Assembly: GCA_944325525.1 (NCBI GenBank)
Contig: CALVAK010000001.1
Span: forward strand, 174,669-238,668
From: Candidatus Gastranaerophilales bacterium
Lineage (GTDB): Bacteria > Cyanobacteriota > Vampirovibrionia > Gastranaerophilales > Gastranaerophilaceae
Direction: 5' to 3'
DNA length: 64,000 bases
Shown: one piece after another, positions 1 through 9,294 of the stretch
How positions within the stretch are numbered: position 1 is the first letter of the stretch
Layout of the letters: every line of letters starts with the position of its first letter
Position numbers and translations under genes: made by a program
Notes under the pieces: generated by a model
Told to the model about the DNA's origin: nothing
Databases searched by the model: none
The model's input: the letters and a program-made list of their open reading frames with translations, nothing else

Positions 1-2302
1 GGATTAATACATTTTCTCCGTCCGAAATTGCATCAAGTTCAAGTTCTGTTCCTTCTATGTATTGGTCAATTAAGATTGGATGTTCATCTGAGAACTTTAA
101 GGCTCCTTCGATGTATGAAATTAGTTCATCTTTATTGTAAACAACCTGCATTCCTCTTCCGCCTATAACGTAAGATGGTCTTACTAATAGCGGATAGCCA
201 AGTGTTTTTGCTACTTCAAGAGCTTCCGATTGTTTTCTTACAGCAAAACCTTTTGGCTGTGGTATATTTAATTCTCTCAATAATTGTTCAAACAGTTTTC
301 TGTCTTCTGCTATATTGATTGATTCAAGCGAGGTTCCAAGTATTTTAACTCCTCGTTTATGAAGCTTTGGTGCAAGATTTATTGCGGTTTGACCTCCGAA
401 TTGAACAAGAACTCCTTCCGGTTTTTCTTTTTCAATTATATTCATAATATTTTCAATATGCATAGGTTCAAAAAATAGTTTATCAGCCACGTCAAAATCT
501 GTTGAAAGTGTTTCCGGATTTGAATTTACAATTAAAGATTTGTAATTATTATTCCTTACTTCCCAGGCTGCGTGTACCGAACAATAGTCAAATTCAATGC
601 CCTGCCCTATTCTTATTGGTCCTGAGCCTAATATAAGAATTTTTTTATCATTGCTGTTTGTATCACTTTCATCAACTTCATTATATGTTGAATAATAATA
701 CGGCGTATAAGCTTTAAATTCTGCCGCACAGGTGTCAACTATTTTAAATGAAGCACATACGGAATTTTCATTACGTAGTTTTTCTATTTCTTCTATTGGC
801 ATTTGTGTATATTTTGCTATTTCTTCATCCAAAAATCCTTTTTCTTTTGCTTCAAGGTACAATCCGGGAGTGAGTTGTTCACTTTTTAGTCTGTTTTCAA
901 AATCTACTAAACTTTTTATTTTATAAATAAACCATTTATCTATTCTGGTTATTTTATTTATTTCGTCAATACTAATACCCCTGTTTATAGCTTCTGCAAC
1001 CCTAAAGATTCTTCTATCATCCTGAACATGAAGAAGAGCTTTTAATTCATCTTCACTGCATTCAATATGTCGGCCTCTTAAAAGACCGGTATATTTTGAT
1101 TCAATTGATGTAATAGCTTTCTTAAAAGAACTTTCAAAAGTTCTTCCGATGGCCATAACTTCACCGGTTGCTTTCATTTTAGTGCCTAAGATTCTGTCAC
1201 CATGTTTAAATTTATCAAACGGCCATTTCGGTATTTTGGTAACTACATAATCTATTGCCGGTTCAAAGGCTGCAACGGTTTTCTTTGTTATTGAATTTGG
1301 AATTTCGTGTAAATTGTATCCTATAGCTATTTTTGTTGTAATTTTTGCTATAGGGTAACCTGTTGCCTTTGAAGCCAGTGCAGATGAGCGGCTTACACGG
1401 GGATTAACTTCAATTACATAATATTGATTGCTTACAGTATCAAGTGCAAACTGGACATTACAACCGCCTTCTATTTTTAGAGCTCTTATTATTTTTAGTG
1501 CAGCACTTCTTAGCATTTGGCATTCTTTATTTGTCAGTGTTTGAGTTGGTGCTACAACAAAACTGTCTCCCGTATGAATTCCTATTGGATCGATATTTTC
1601 CATATTGCAAATTGCTATGGCAGTATTATTTGCATCTCGTATTACTTCATATTCTATTTCTTTGTAACCTGCTATACTTTTTTCAACAAGGACTTGAGAT
1701 ATAGGGCTTAAAGATAAACCTGTATATACTATTTCTTCATATTCACTGTAATTATTGGCAATGCCGCCTCCTGTTCCGCCTAGAGTGTATGCCGGTCTTA
1801 CTATAATAGGAAAGCCAATTTTCTGTGCAAATTTTTTAGCATCCTCAAAACTTGAAACAATATCACTTTCCGGTATTGGTTCATTTATTTCAAGCATTAG
1901 ATTTTTGAATAATTCTCTGTCTTCAGCTTTTTTTATGGATTCAATTTTTGTGCCTAAAAGTTCAACTCCGTATTTTTTTAGTATCTCTTTTTCATAAAGC
2001 TGAACTGCAAGATTAAGTCCTGTTTGTCCTCCAAGTGTTGCTATAACTCCGTTTGGTCTTTCTTTATCTATAATATAAGAGAGAGAATCTATTGTTAACG
2101 GCTCAATATAAACTTTATCTGCAATATTTTCATCCGTCATTATTGTTGCAGGATTTGAATTGACAAGTATTACTTCAATTCCTTCTTCTTTTAATGCCCT
2201 GCATGCTTGAACTCCTGCATAATCAAATTCTGCTGCCTGCCCTATTACGATTGGACCTGAACCAATTACTAAAACTTTTTTAATATCTTTATTTATCGGC
2301 AT
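1..2302 (-). CDS. carB: Carbamoyl-phosphate synthase large subunit (3'-truncated by window edge)
   Basis: CarB makes carbamoyl phosphate from bicarbonate, ATP and ammonia delivered by the CarA glutaminase. The reading frame starts at ATG 2302, after an AAAGAGAT ribosome site just downstream of the carA stop, and stays open to the window edge, giving about 767 of the roughly 1,070 residues of the family. The N-terminus has the nucleotide-binding segment [20 protein letters not shown], and later segments [11 protein letters not shown] and [20 protein letters not shown] are ATP-grasp signatures. The last visible residues, DGENVLI, fall in the second carbamoyl-phosphate half, so the C-terminal allosteric MGS-like domain lies outside. 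It is the last visible gene of the pyr operon, 14 bases after pyrF-carA. Truncation is only by the window. Confidence 0.97.
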   Translation of the reverse strand, partial: MPINKDIKKVLVIGSGPIVIGQAAEFDYAGVQACRALKEEGIEVILVNSNPATIMTDENIADKVYIEPLTIDSLSYIIDKERPNGVIATLGGQTGLNLAVQLYEKEILKKYGVELLGTKIESIKKAEDRELFKNLMLEINEPIPESDIVSSFEDAKKFAQKIGFPIIVRPAYTLGGTGGGIANNYSEYEEIVYTGLSLSPISQVLVEKSIAGYKEIEYEVIRDANNTAIAICNMENIDPIGIHTGDSFVVAPTQTLTNKECQMLRSAALKIIRALKIEGGCNVQFALDTVSNQYYVIEVNPRVSRSSALASKATGYPIAKITTKIAIGYNLHEIPNSITKKTVAAFEPAIDYVVTKIPKWPFDKFKHGDRILGTKMKATGEVMAIGRTFESSFKKAITSIESKYTGLLRGRHIECSEDELKALLHVQDDRRIFRVAEAINRGISIDEINKITRIDKWFIYKIKSLVDFENRLKSEQLTPGLYLEAKEKGFLDEEIAKYTQMPIEEIEKLRNENSVCASFKIVDTCAAEFKAYTPYYYSTYNEVDESDTNSNDKKILILGSGPIRIGQGIEFDYCSVHAAWEVRNNNYKSLIVNSNPETLSTDFDVADKLFFEPMHIENIMNIIEKEKPEGVLVQFGGQTAINLAPKLHKRGVKILGTSLESINIAEDRKLFEQLLRELNIPQPKGFAVRKQSEALEVAKTLGYPLLVRPSYVIGGRGMQVVYNKDELISYIEGALKFSDEHPILIDQYIEGTELELDAISDGENVLI

Positions 2303-2316
2303 AATTATATCTCTTT

Positions 2317-4152
2317 CTATACGGTTATTACTTTTTCTTTTTGTACTTCTTCTATCCAATTTATAATAACTTTATTTGAATCATAAGGACCTGCTGTTAA
2401 TTCCGGATGGAATTGAACCGTTTTTATATTATATTTATCACAGCATATTCCCTCTATTGTGTTATCGTTAAGGTTTATAAAGGTTTTTTCAACTTCATCA
2501 GGAAGAGAATCTGATTCAACCGCATAACTATGGTTTTGCGATGTTATAAATATTTCATTTGTTTTTAAATTTATAACAGGATGATTTCCACCTCTGTGCC
2601 CGTATTTGAGTTTATATGTTTTTCCTCCGAGTGCAAGTGACAATATTTGATGTCCCAGACATATACCGAACATTCTTATTTTACCAAGCAATTCTTTGGC
2701 TGTTTCTATTGTTTGTACTGCATCTTCCGGGTTGCCGGGGCCGTTTGATATTAATACTGCGTCAAAATTATTATTTAATATTTCATCTGCTTTTACATCC
2801 GCAGGATAAACTGTTATATCACAGTTTAATGATTTAAAGTTTTCAAGAATACTCTTTTTTATACCCATATCAATGATTGCAAGTTTTATTCCGCTTCCTG
2901 AATATTTTTCAACTCTGTAGGTTGTAACATCAAGTGTGATATTTTTGCTTATTCTGTATTCTTTTACTTTTGATTTGATTTCAGGGGTAATATCGCCTGT
3001 TGTAATTGCACAGTTCATTGCACCATAGTTTCTTATTATTTGTGTAAGATATCTGGTATCAATACCCTTTAAACCGATTATATTATTTTGTTTGAGGTAA
3101 TCTGGAAGTGAGATATAACTTTTATAGTGGGATTCGTGTTCACACATGTTTTTTACTATGAAGCCTTTTGCGTGTATCTTTCCGCTTTCAAAATCATCTT
3201 TATTAATTCCGTAATTTCCTATTTCAGGGTATGTCATAACAATTGTTTGTCCTGCATATGAAGGGTCAGTTAATATTTCCTGATATCCTACCATTGAAGT
3301 GTTAAATACAATTTCTCCGTATGATGTTCCTTCTATTCCGATTGATTCACCTTCAAAAATCATGCCGTTTTCAAGAATAAGTTTACCTTTTGATTTAGCG
3401 TATGATTTATTTTGTGTCAGAATCGCATTTTCAATTTCTTCATATATCATTCGGATTGCTTTAATTTTATCTTCTGCTTTTGTTACTGCTCTTCCTATTA
3501 CAAGGTAATCTGCTCCTTCGTTAATTGCAATACTTGGAGTTGCCAGACGTTTTTGGTCATTTTTTTCTGACCAGTCAGGACGAATACCCGGACATAATAC
3601 TTTAAAATCTTTACCGCAAGCCTGTTTGATTTTCTTTGCTTCCCAAACGCTTGCTACTACTCCGTCTAATCCTGCACGTTTTGCATTTATTGCCAGCTGA
3701 ATTGCATAATCTTCCGGTTTAAACGGAATTTTAAGATTATTTCTTAAACATTCTTCATTAATGCTTGTAAGTACTGTTACACCTAATATTGTCGGATTTT
3801 CTCTACCCAGTTCTTCTGCTGTTTTTCTTGCAGCCAGTTGAGCACATCTCATCATTTCTTCTCCGCCTGTTGCATGAATATTGAAGAAAGAGGCTCCGTT
3901 TCTTATTATATTTTCTGAAGCTTTTGCTACAGTATTCGGAATGTCGTGAAGTTTTACGTCAAAAAAGAATTTTATATTTTGTTCTTTCATAAATTTAAAT
4001 ACTTCAAGTCCGCAGCCTGTATAAAGCTGTAAACCTATTTTGAATACTCCTGTGTAGTCTTTAAGCTCTGTGATAAGCGATTTTGCTTCTTCGAGAGTGT
4101 CTACATCAAGTGCAAGTACTATTTTTTCTTTTATTTCAGGTCTTATTTGCAT
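2317..4152 (-). CDS. pyrF-carA: PyrF-CarA fusion: orotidine-5'-phosphate decarboxylase + carbamoyl-phosphate synthase small subunit
   Basis: One 611-residue frame joins two enzymes of the same pathway. Residues 1-245 are OMP decarboxylase, the last step to UMP: ALDVD near residue 16, the catalytic FDVKLHD motif with D65, K67 and D70, and the phosphate-binding PGIRP and IGRA segments. Residues 257-611 are CarA, the glutaminase subunit: an N-terminal CPSase domain ([20 protein letters not shown]) and a class I amidotransferase domain with nucleophile C498 in GICLGHQ and the FHPE pair H582/E584. The linker is only about 12 residues. All expected catalytic residues are present, so both halves look active. 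It lies between pyrC and carB, 4 and 14 bases away. The two parts are normally separate proteins; I know of no characterised example of this fusion. Confidence 0.95.
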   Translation of the reverse strand: MQIRPEIKEKIVLALDVDTLEEAKSLITELKDYTGVFKIGLQLYTGCGLEVFKFMKEQNIKFFFDVKLHDIPNTVAKASENIIRNGASFFNIHATGGEEMMRCAQLAARKTAEELGRENPTILGVTVLTSINEECLRNNLKIPFKPEDYAIQLAINAKRAGLDGVVASVWEAKKIKQACGKDFKVLCPGIRPDWSEKNDQKRLATPSIAINEGADYLVIGRAVTKAEDKIKAIRMIYEEIENAILTQNKSYAKSKGKLILENGMIFEGESIGIEGTSYGEIVFNTSMVGYQEILTDPSYAGQTIVMTYPEIGNYGINKDDFESGKIHAKGFIVKNMCEHESHYKSYISLPDYLKQNNIIGLKGIDTRYLTQIIRNYGAMNCAITTGDITPEIKSKVKEYRISKNITLDVTTYRVEKYSGSGIKLAIIDMGIKKSILENFKSLNCDITVYPADVKADEILNNNFDAVLISNGPGNPEDAVQTIETAKELLGKIRMFGICLGHQILSLALGGKTYKLKYGHRGGNHPVINLKTNEIFITSQNHSYAVESDSLPDEVEKTFINLNDNTIEGICCDKYNIKTVQFHPELTAGPYDSNKVIINWIEEVQKEKVITV

Positions 4153-4156
4153 TTTT

Positions 4157-5431
4157 CTATCCTATATTATATATTTTACCTTTTATAATTGTCTTTTTTA
4201 CTCTTCCTTTTAATTTCTGCTTATCAAAAGGAGAAATTCTGCATTTTGATTTGAATCTGGAAGCATCAACAATCCATTCTTCGTTTAAATCTATTATCGC
4301 TAAATTTGCTTCTTTACCTTTTTCTATTATTCCTTGTTCAGGAATGTTTAAGACAGAAGCCGGCATGTATGTAAATTTATTTATTGTATCAATTAATGAC
4401 AGCTTTTTTGTATGTACAAGATTTGTCAAAGAAAGAGCCATTGCAGTTTCAAAACCTGCAATCCCCATAGGGGCATTTTGTATCGGAAGCTGTTTTTCAT
4501 ACACTGTATGCGGTGCATGATCTGTTGCTATAATATCTATTGTTCCATCTTGAAGTCCTTCTATGACGGCATTTAAGTCTTCTTTTGTTCTTAATGGCGG
4601 ATTTACTTTATATCTTGCATCATAATCTTTAATATCATCTTCTGTAAGACTGAAGTAGTGCGGAGCTGTTTCTGCTGTGATATTCAATCCTTCTTTTTTT
4701 GCTTCTCTTATCAGTTCTATTGAACGTTTTGTTGATATATGGGCAAAGTGATACCTTCCTTTTATACTTCTTATGACTTCTAGTTCTCTTGCTACTGCTA
4801 ATGATTCTGTTATATCAGGAATTCCTTTTAATCCGGAGCGGGTGCTTCTTTTTCCTTCGTTTATAACTCCGCCAGAAGAAAGACTTGAGTCTTCAGAATG
4901 TGAAATTATTAGTGAATTATGCGAGTTAATATATTTAAGGGCTTCTCTTAAGAGATGCATATTTTCAACCGGTTTTCCGTCATCTGAAAAAGCTATTGCT
5001 CCGTTATCAAGAAGCTCGGAAACATTAACTATTTTTTCTCCCGCAAGATTTTTTGTTACTGCACAAATTGGGTAAAACCCTATTTCACTTATTTCTTTTG
5101 CTTTACTTATTATATAGTTTAACGTAGCAGCATTATCCACTACAGGGTTTGTATTTGCCATAGGACAAATTGCACTGTAGCCGCCTGCTATTGCTGACAT
5201 AATTCCTGTTTTTATCGTTTCTTTTGATGTATACCCTGGTTCTCTCAGGTGACAGTGTATATCAACCAGCCCCGGTGTTATAATTTTACCTGTTAAATCC
5301 ATAACTTCTTCATTAGTATAAGGAGTAAGATTTTCGGATATATCTTTTATGATTCCGTTTTCAATCCTGAGATCGGATTTAGCACGGAAGTTGTTTTTTG
5401 GATTTACTATTTCAGCATTTTTAAGAAGCAT
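4157..5431 (-). CDS. pyrC: Dihydroorotase
   Basis: Cytoplasmic zinc enzyme that cyclises carbamoyl aspartate to dihydroorotate, third step of pyrimidine synthesis. At 424 residues it has the length of the class I (Bacillus-type) enzymes. The metal-binding HCHLREPG motif (H59, H61) follows GLVD; further ligands are in AFSDDGKPV, ISHSED, FAHISTK and ATDHAPH. The start at 5431 overlaps the end of pyrB by 11 bases and the stop lies 4 bases before pyrF-carA, so translation is probably coupled. All metal ligands are visible, which argues against one of the inactive dihydroorotase-like subunits that sometimes accompany PyrB. Confidence 0.96.
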   Translation of the reverse strand: MLLKNAEIVNPKNNFRAKSDLRIENGIIKDISENLTPYTNEEVMDLTGKIITPGLVDIHCHLREPGYTSKETIKTGIMSAIAGGYSAICPMANTNPVVDNAATLNYIISKAKEISEIGFYPICAVTKNLAGEKIVNVSELLDNGAIAFSDDGKPVENMHLLREALKYINSHNSLIISHSEDSSLSSGGVINEGKRSTRSGLKGIPDITESLAVARELEVIRSIKGRYHFAHISTKRSIELIREAKKEGLNITAETAPHYFSLTEDDIKDYDARYKVNPPLRTKEDLNAVIEGLQDGTIDIIATDHAPHTVYEKQLPIQNAPMGIAGFETAMALSLTNLVHTKKLSLIDTINKFTYMPASVLNIPEQGIIEKGKEANLAIIDLNEEWIVDASRFKSKCRISPFDKQKLKGRVKKTIIKGKIYNIG

Positions 5432-6335
5432 TTCTATCTCCTAATAGTGTATTTAAAATTGCCATTCTTACAAATACTCCATTTTGAGCCTGTTCAAGAA
5501 TAGTTTTTCCGACTTGATTATCTAATAATTCCGAAGAAACTTCTATATTTCTGTTGGCAGGTCCCGGGTGCATTAATATTACATCGTCCGCAGCATATTG
5601 TTTTAGAAGTTTACTATCTATTTCGTAAAGTCTTTTATATTCTCCGGAATCAGGGTAGCCTTCTTTTTCATGGCGTTCATTCTGCACCCTTAATACCATA
5701 ACTACATTTGCTCCGTCGATAGCTTCTTTTACATCATTATGATATTGTACTTTGAAAGCTTCAATATTCTCAAATTGAAGATATGTTGGGGCACAAAGAT
5801 GAATGTCAGCTGAAAATTTAGATAAAAGTGCTATATTAGATTTTGCAACACGGCTGTGTGATACATCTCCTACAATCGTTATTTTTTTATTTTCTACATT
5901 TCCTATTTTTTCTATCATTGTATAAAAATCCAGAAGTGCTTGAGAAGGGTGTGCGTGCGTTCCATCTCCTCCGTTTACAAACTTTATAGGATATTTTACA
6001 AGCTGTAATACATTATTTATTATTCCTGATAATGAATGTCTTATAATTACAGCATTTACTCCAAGAAAATATAGATTTTCAATTGTATCTTTAAGACTTT
6101 CACCTTTTGATAAAGAGGAATGTCCGGCATCAAAATTTATTACATTCATTGAAAGTTTTTTTGCAGCTATTTCAAAACTGCATCTTGTCCTTGTTGAATT
6201 TTCGTAAAACATGAGGGCAAGTGTTTTTCCTGTAACATCGGAACATTTTTTACCGGTTTTAAATTCTTTTGCTATATTTATAATATTAAGAATATCTTCT
6301 TTTGAAATATTTTCAATATCAATTAAGTGTTTCAT
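5421..6335 (-). CDS. pyrB: Aspartate carbamoyltransferase catalytic subunit
   Basis: Transfers the carbamoyl group to aspartate, the committed step of UMP synthesis. The 304-residue protein has the carbamoyl-phosphate site FYENSTRTRCSFE (S47-T50), the HPSQALLDFYTM segment, the KITIVGDVSHSRVAKSN aspartate-domain start, and MHPGPANR near the C-terminus. No pyrI regulatory-chain gene is seen nearby, so control of this pathway may rest on expression, in line with the attenuator-like leader ahead of pyrK. Its ATG shares one base with the end of pyrE, and it overlaps pyrC at the other end. Confidence 0.97.
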   Translation of the reverse strand: MKHLIDIENISKEDILNIINIAKEFKTGKKCSDVTGKTLALMFYENSTRTRCSFEIAAKKLSMNVINFDAGHSSLSKGESLKDTIENLYFLGVNAVIIRHSLSGIINNVLQLVKYPIKFVNGGDGTHAHPSQALLDFYTMIEKIGNVENKKITIVGDVSHSRVAKSNIALLSKFSADIHLCAPTYLQFENIEAFKVQYHNDVKEAIDGANVVMVLRVQNERHEKEGYPDSGEYKRLYEIDSKLLKQYAADDVILMHPGPANRNIEVSSELLDNQVGKTILEQAQNGVFVRMAILNTLLGDRNAS

Positions 6336-6910
6336 TATGCTTTTGCCTTCTCCTCACGACTTCCCGGTTTTACAACCGGTATGCCTTCCTTGCATAAAGG
6401 ACAGTTGTCAGGTTCATATACAACAGGATCTATCTGTAGTAATGATTTTATGTTGTATTCTGTTTTACCCTTTGTTCTATCGACAATACAGCCTACTGCC
6501 ACTATTTCAGGCTCAAATTCTTTAATGGCATCAATTGTTTCTTTGATTGTTCTTGCCGTTGTAATTACATCTTCTATTATTACAACTTTTTCTCCCTTTT
6601 TGAGAGAATATCCTCTTCTTAATTGCATAATTCCGTCTTTTCTTTCTACAAAAAGATTTCTTTTATGTGCGTTTTTTGCGGTTTCATATCCTATAATTAC
6701 AGCCCCGATTGCAGGTGCAACTATTGTGTCAAAATCAATATCTTTCAGCAACTCTGCCAGTTTGCTGCCCAGTTGTTCTGTTATTTCAGGATACTGGTAT
6801 AATTTTGCACATTGAAAATATATATCAGAGTGAAGCCCTGACGTTAGACAAAAATGCCCGTGCAGAACTCCTTGTGCTTGTTCCAGTAATTTTAATACTT
6901 CGTTTGTCAT
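6335..6910 (-). CDS. pyrE: Orotate phosphoribosyltransferase
   Basis: Joins orotate to PRPP to give OMP. The 191-residue protein has the type I PRTase loop VVIIEDVITTAR (residues 109-120) and the FVERK segment. Its C-terminus carries a CPLC pair (C170, C173) followed by KEGIPVVKPGSR, a tail seen in the Thermus/Aquifex-like branch of PyrE and absent from the E. coli enzyme; it could bind a metal. The gene touches pyrD (shared base at 6910) and pyrB (shared base at 6335), so it sits inside the coupled pyr operon. Confidence 0.95.
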   Translation of the reverse strand: MTNEVLKLLEQAQGVLHGHFCLTSGLHSDIYFQCAKLYQYPEITEQLGSKLAELLKDIDFDTIVAPAIGAVIIGYETAKNAHKRNLFVERKDGIMQLRRGYSLKKGEKVVIIEDVITTARTIKETIDAIKEFEPEIVAVGCIVDRTKGKTEYNIKSLLQIDPVVYEPDNCPLCKEGIPVVKPGSREEKAKA

Positions 6911-7836
6911 TATATCCTCAATTCTCTTTTTAGTTCGTTTAAATCTTTAAATCCGTTTTGTAGAATGTATTCTTCAAGTTCAAATATGAGCTTTTCTGCA
7001 ATATCAGGATGTGTAAAATTTGCAGTGCCAATTTGAATCGCCTGTGCTCCGGCTGCAAAAAATTCTAATATATCATTTAATTTTTCTATACCGCCGATTC
7101 CTATTATCGGTATACTTACTACCTTTGACAGCTTTGATACCGCACTTAAAGCTGCCGGTTTTATGCCTATACCGGAATATCCTCCTTGAACAACTGCTTT
7201 ATTGAACCTGCCATTTATATAATTCAATTTTATTGACATTCCTTTTATTGTATTTATTGCACTAATTGCATTTGCACCGGCTTTCTCAGCTGCAATACCG
7301 ATATTTTCTATTGATGTTACATTGGGTGTAAGTTTTACTATTAGATAACCTTTATAATTCTTTCTTACCTCGGAAACAAGATTGTATAAGGCTTTTTCAT
7401 CTACTCCGAATTCAATGCATCCTGTTTTTACATTCGGGCATGAAACATTAAGCTCAATTGCTTTAATTTTATTCTCATTGCATATCTTTGCAAGTTCTGT
7501 ATATTCTTCCTGCGTCGAACCTGCAATATTCATAATAAAATCTATATTTTTTTCTTTTAAAACAGGCAGTTTTTCTTTTAAAAATTTTTCTATTCCGACA
7601 TTTTCAAGCCCTATAGAATTAATCATTCCTGCTTCGGTTTCTGCAATACGGGTGTGTTTGTTTCCTTCACGGGGCTTTAATGATATAGCCTTTGTTACTA
7701 TTGCACCAAGATTTTCTACATTTATAAAATCGTCATACTCATCAGCATATCCGTATGTGCCTGATGCCGTCATTATAGGGTTTTTTAGAATTAATCCGTT
7801 CAGATTCGTCTGTAAAATATTATTTATTACTGCCAT
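6910..7836 (-). CDS. pyrD: Dihydroorotate dehydrogenase, class 1B catalytic subunit
   Basis: FMN enzyme that oxidises dihydroorotate to orotate. The 308-residue protein has PIMTASGTYGY at the FMN site, NVSCPNVKTG with catalytic C133, and the phosphate-binding IPIIGIGGI and AAGAQAIQIGTA segments. A catalytic cysteine rather than serine, plus the adjacent pyrK, identifies the soluble NAD+-linked class 1B (PyrD2PyrK2), which suits an anaerobe because it needs no membrane quinone. Its start overlaps the end of pyrK by 10 bases, which should help keep the two subunits balanced. Confidence 0.97.
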   Translation of the reverse strand: MAVINNILQTNLNGLILKNPIMTASGTYGYADEYDDFINVENLGAIVTKAISLKPREGNKHTRIAETEAGMINSIGLENVGIEKFLKEKLPVLKEKNIDFIMNIAGSTQEEYTELAKICNENKIKAIELNVSCPNVKTGCIEFGVDEKALYNLVSEVRKNYKGYLIVKLTPNVTSIENIGIAAEKAGANAISAINTIKGMSIKLNYINGRFNKAVVQGGYSGIGIKPAALSAVSKLSKVVSIPIIGIGGIEKLNDILEFFAAGAQAIQIGTANFTHPDIAEKLIFELEEYILQNGFKDLNELKRELRI

Positions 7837-8588
7837 ATAACCTCATTTCCCCAAAAAACAGGACCGTCTTTGCATACTGAGGCATTTACTGTTTTTGTTC
7901 CGTGTTTTATGTCTATAACACATCCCCGGCATACTCCTATAGAACATGCCATTAATTTTTCTAAAGATATTTGAGTCTCTATATTATATCTTTCGCCGAG
8001 TTCAGATATTTTTTTCAAAACAATTTCCGGTCCGCAGCCATAGATTATTTCAGGTTTATATTTTTTTATTATTTCTTCTGTATCGGATAAAACATTTCCT
8101 TTTTTGCCAAACGAACCGTCATCAGTGTATATTATATTCGGATTTATGAGCTTCGGTATTTCATTTTTATTTAAAAAGCCTGCAATAAAAATATTTTCTA
8201 TATTTTCATTTTCAAGTTTTGATTTTAAAAAAGATATCGGAGCTGTTCCTATTCCTGCACCTATTAATAATGATTTACAGTTTTTTATGCTGAAACTGTT
8301 GCCTAAAGGACCAGATATATCTATTGATTCCCCCTTTTTTAAAGACTTAATGTATTTCGTGCCTTTTCCTCTTTCTTTATAAAGTATACCTATTTTCCCT
8401 TTATTATTTGTAAATATGCTGAAAGGACGTCTGAAAGTAAGACCTTCACAATATATTGATACAAATTGTCCGGCTTTAGCTTCAATTTCTTTATTACAAT
8501 CTATTTCAATATAGTATGAATTTGTTGATACTTTTTCTGTGTTTATAATTTTTGCTTTATATATTTTTTTTATCTGGTCTTTAATCAT
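7827..8588 (-). CDS. pyrK: Dihydroorotate dehydrogenase electron-transfer subunit
   Basis: FAD and [2Fe-2S] subunit that passes electrons from PyrD to NAD+. The 253-residue protein has the FAD-binding RPFSIF motif (residues 54-59), GPLGNSF, and the NAD-binding LIGAGIGTAPISFL segment. Four cysteines near the C-terminus (C215, C220, C223, C240) form the ferredoxin-like cluster of this family. It is the first structural gene of the pyr operon. Its ATG at 8588 lies about 30 bases after an intrinsic terminator placed in the leader, so expression of the whole operon depends on reading through that terminator. Confidence 0.96.
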   Translation of the reverse strand: MIKDQIKKIYKAKIINTEKVSTNSYYIEIDCNKEIEAKAGQFVSIYCEGLTFRRPFSIFTNNKGKIGILYKERGKGTKYIKSLKKGESIDISGPLGNSFSIKNCKSLLIGAGIGTAPISFLKSKLENENIENIFIAGFLNKNEIPKLINPNIIYTDDGSFGKKGNVLSDTEEIIKKYKPEIIYGCGPEIVLKKISELGERYNIETQISLEKLMACSIGVCRGCVIDIKHGTKTVNASVCKDGPVFWGNEVIWQ

Positions 8589-8617
8589 TACTTTTCCGTT
8601 TCAAAATAATTTTTTGT

Positions 8618-8653
8618 AAAAAAAAAAGAGAAAAACAAAGATGTTTTTCTCTT
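8618..8653 (-). terminator. Intrinsic terminator in the pyr operon leader (candidate attenuator)
   Basis: On the minus strand an 11-bp perfect stem (8643-8653 with 8626-8636) with a 6-base loop is followed by about ten T residues (8627-8618). It lies between the pyr promoter and pyrK, and its 5' arm begins inside the stop codon of a 12-codon leader ORF. A ribosome reaching that stop would cover the 5' arm. No T tract follows on the plus strand, so it acts on pyr transcripts. The hairpin is seen; attenuation is inferred. Confidence 0.85.
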
Positions 8654-8690
8654 AAAAGATATATTTACTTTCTATTAAATAATCACTCAT
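8652..8690 (-). CDS. Putative pyr leader peptide, MSDYLIESKYIF
   Basis: A 12-codon ORF begins with ATG at 8690, 8 bases after an AAGG ribosome site, and ends with TAA at 8654-8652, where the attenuator stem begins. Its RNA is U-rich. The predicted transcription start near 8706 leaves a leader of only about 15 bases. In E. coli pyrBI, low UTP makes RNA polymerase pause in such a U-rich leader, so the translating ribosome catches up and blocks terminator folding. The same geometry is visible here. There is no homology evidence for the peptide; the case rests on placement and ribosome site. Confidence 0.55.
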   Translation of the reverse strand: MSDYLIESKYIF

Positions 8691-8712
8691 GACATTAACC
8701 TTATTTTTATGT

Positions 8713-8741
8713 ATTATCCGACTAAACAAAGTTAATGTCAA
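8713..8741 (-). promoter_or_regulatory. Promoter of the pyr operon
   Basis: Minus-strand TTGACA (8736-8741), a 17-base spacer and GATAAT (8713-8718) make a near-consensus sigma-70-type promoter. The predicted start is near 8706. The GACATTAAC at the -35 end is repeated inverted as GTTAATGTC in the early transcript (8691-8699 and 8731-8739), a 9-bp pair that could be an operator half-site arrangement. The operator idea is weak. Confidence 0.75.
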
Positions 8742-8862
8742 TTGAAAAAACAATATATTTACAAAAGAAAATATAAACATATTTATTTATACCGTAAGGT
8801 GATTTTTTATATAAAAGTTTCATATAAAGTATTTTACAGTTAACTTAAAGAAAGGATTTTAT

Positions 8863-9288
8863 ATGTTTTCTCATATTGATATAACAAAGGATTTATCACG
8901 CAGTAAAAAATTTTTTGAAGATATAATTTCGTTTACTGTAGGGCCATTTTCATTGGATGAAATAATTGCACACCGTATAGATTCAATTAATATCGCAGAT
9001 GTAAGAGAATATGATGATTATATTGAAGGACATATTCCGTTTGCAGTTCATATTCCGTATAAACAAGCAAAAGAGCATATAGATATGTTAGATAAACAAA
9101 AAGTAACGGTAGTTTATACATATTCAGATTCTTGTCCGAGAGCATATAAAACAGCTCTTGATTTAATAGAAAAACACTATCCTTCTGTTATTTTACGAGG
9201 CGGTTTTAAGTGCTGGAAAAAATATGATTTTGATATTATAAAAACAGATGCACCTGATTATGAAGACTCAGATGAAACTGAAAACTAA
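8863..9288 (+). CDS. Single-domain rhodanese-like protein
   Basis: A 141-residue protein with one rhodanese fold at about residues 25-125: INIADVREYDDYIEGHIPFAVHIPY is the CH2A-type signature, and the active-site loop is CPRAYKTA with the cysteine in YSDSC. Rhodaneses move sulfane sulfur or act as sulfur or phosphate sensors. The loop cysteine is present, so sulfur transfer is possible, but the acceptor is unknown. An AAAGAAAGG ribosome site precedes ATG 8863. The gene is divergent from pyrK and convergent with the next gene, so it appears monocistronic. About 20 acidic residues end the protein. It could supply the sulfur operon at 13.7 kb, but nothing local links them. Confidence 0.85.
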   Translation: MFSHIDITKDLSRSKKFFEDIISFTVGPFSLDEIIAHRIDSINIADVREYDDYIEGHIPFAVHIPYKQAKEHIDMLDKQKVTVVYTYSDSCPRAYKTALDLIEKHYPSVILRGGFKCWKKYDFDIIKTDAPDYEDSDETEN

Positions 9289-9294
9289 GGTTTA

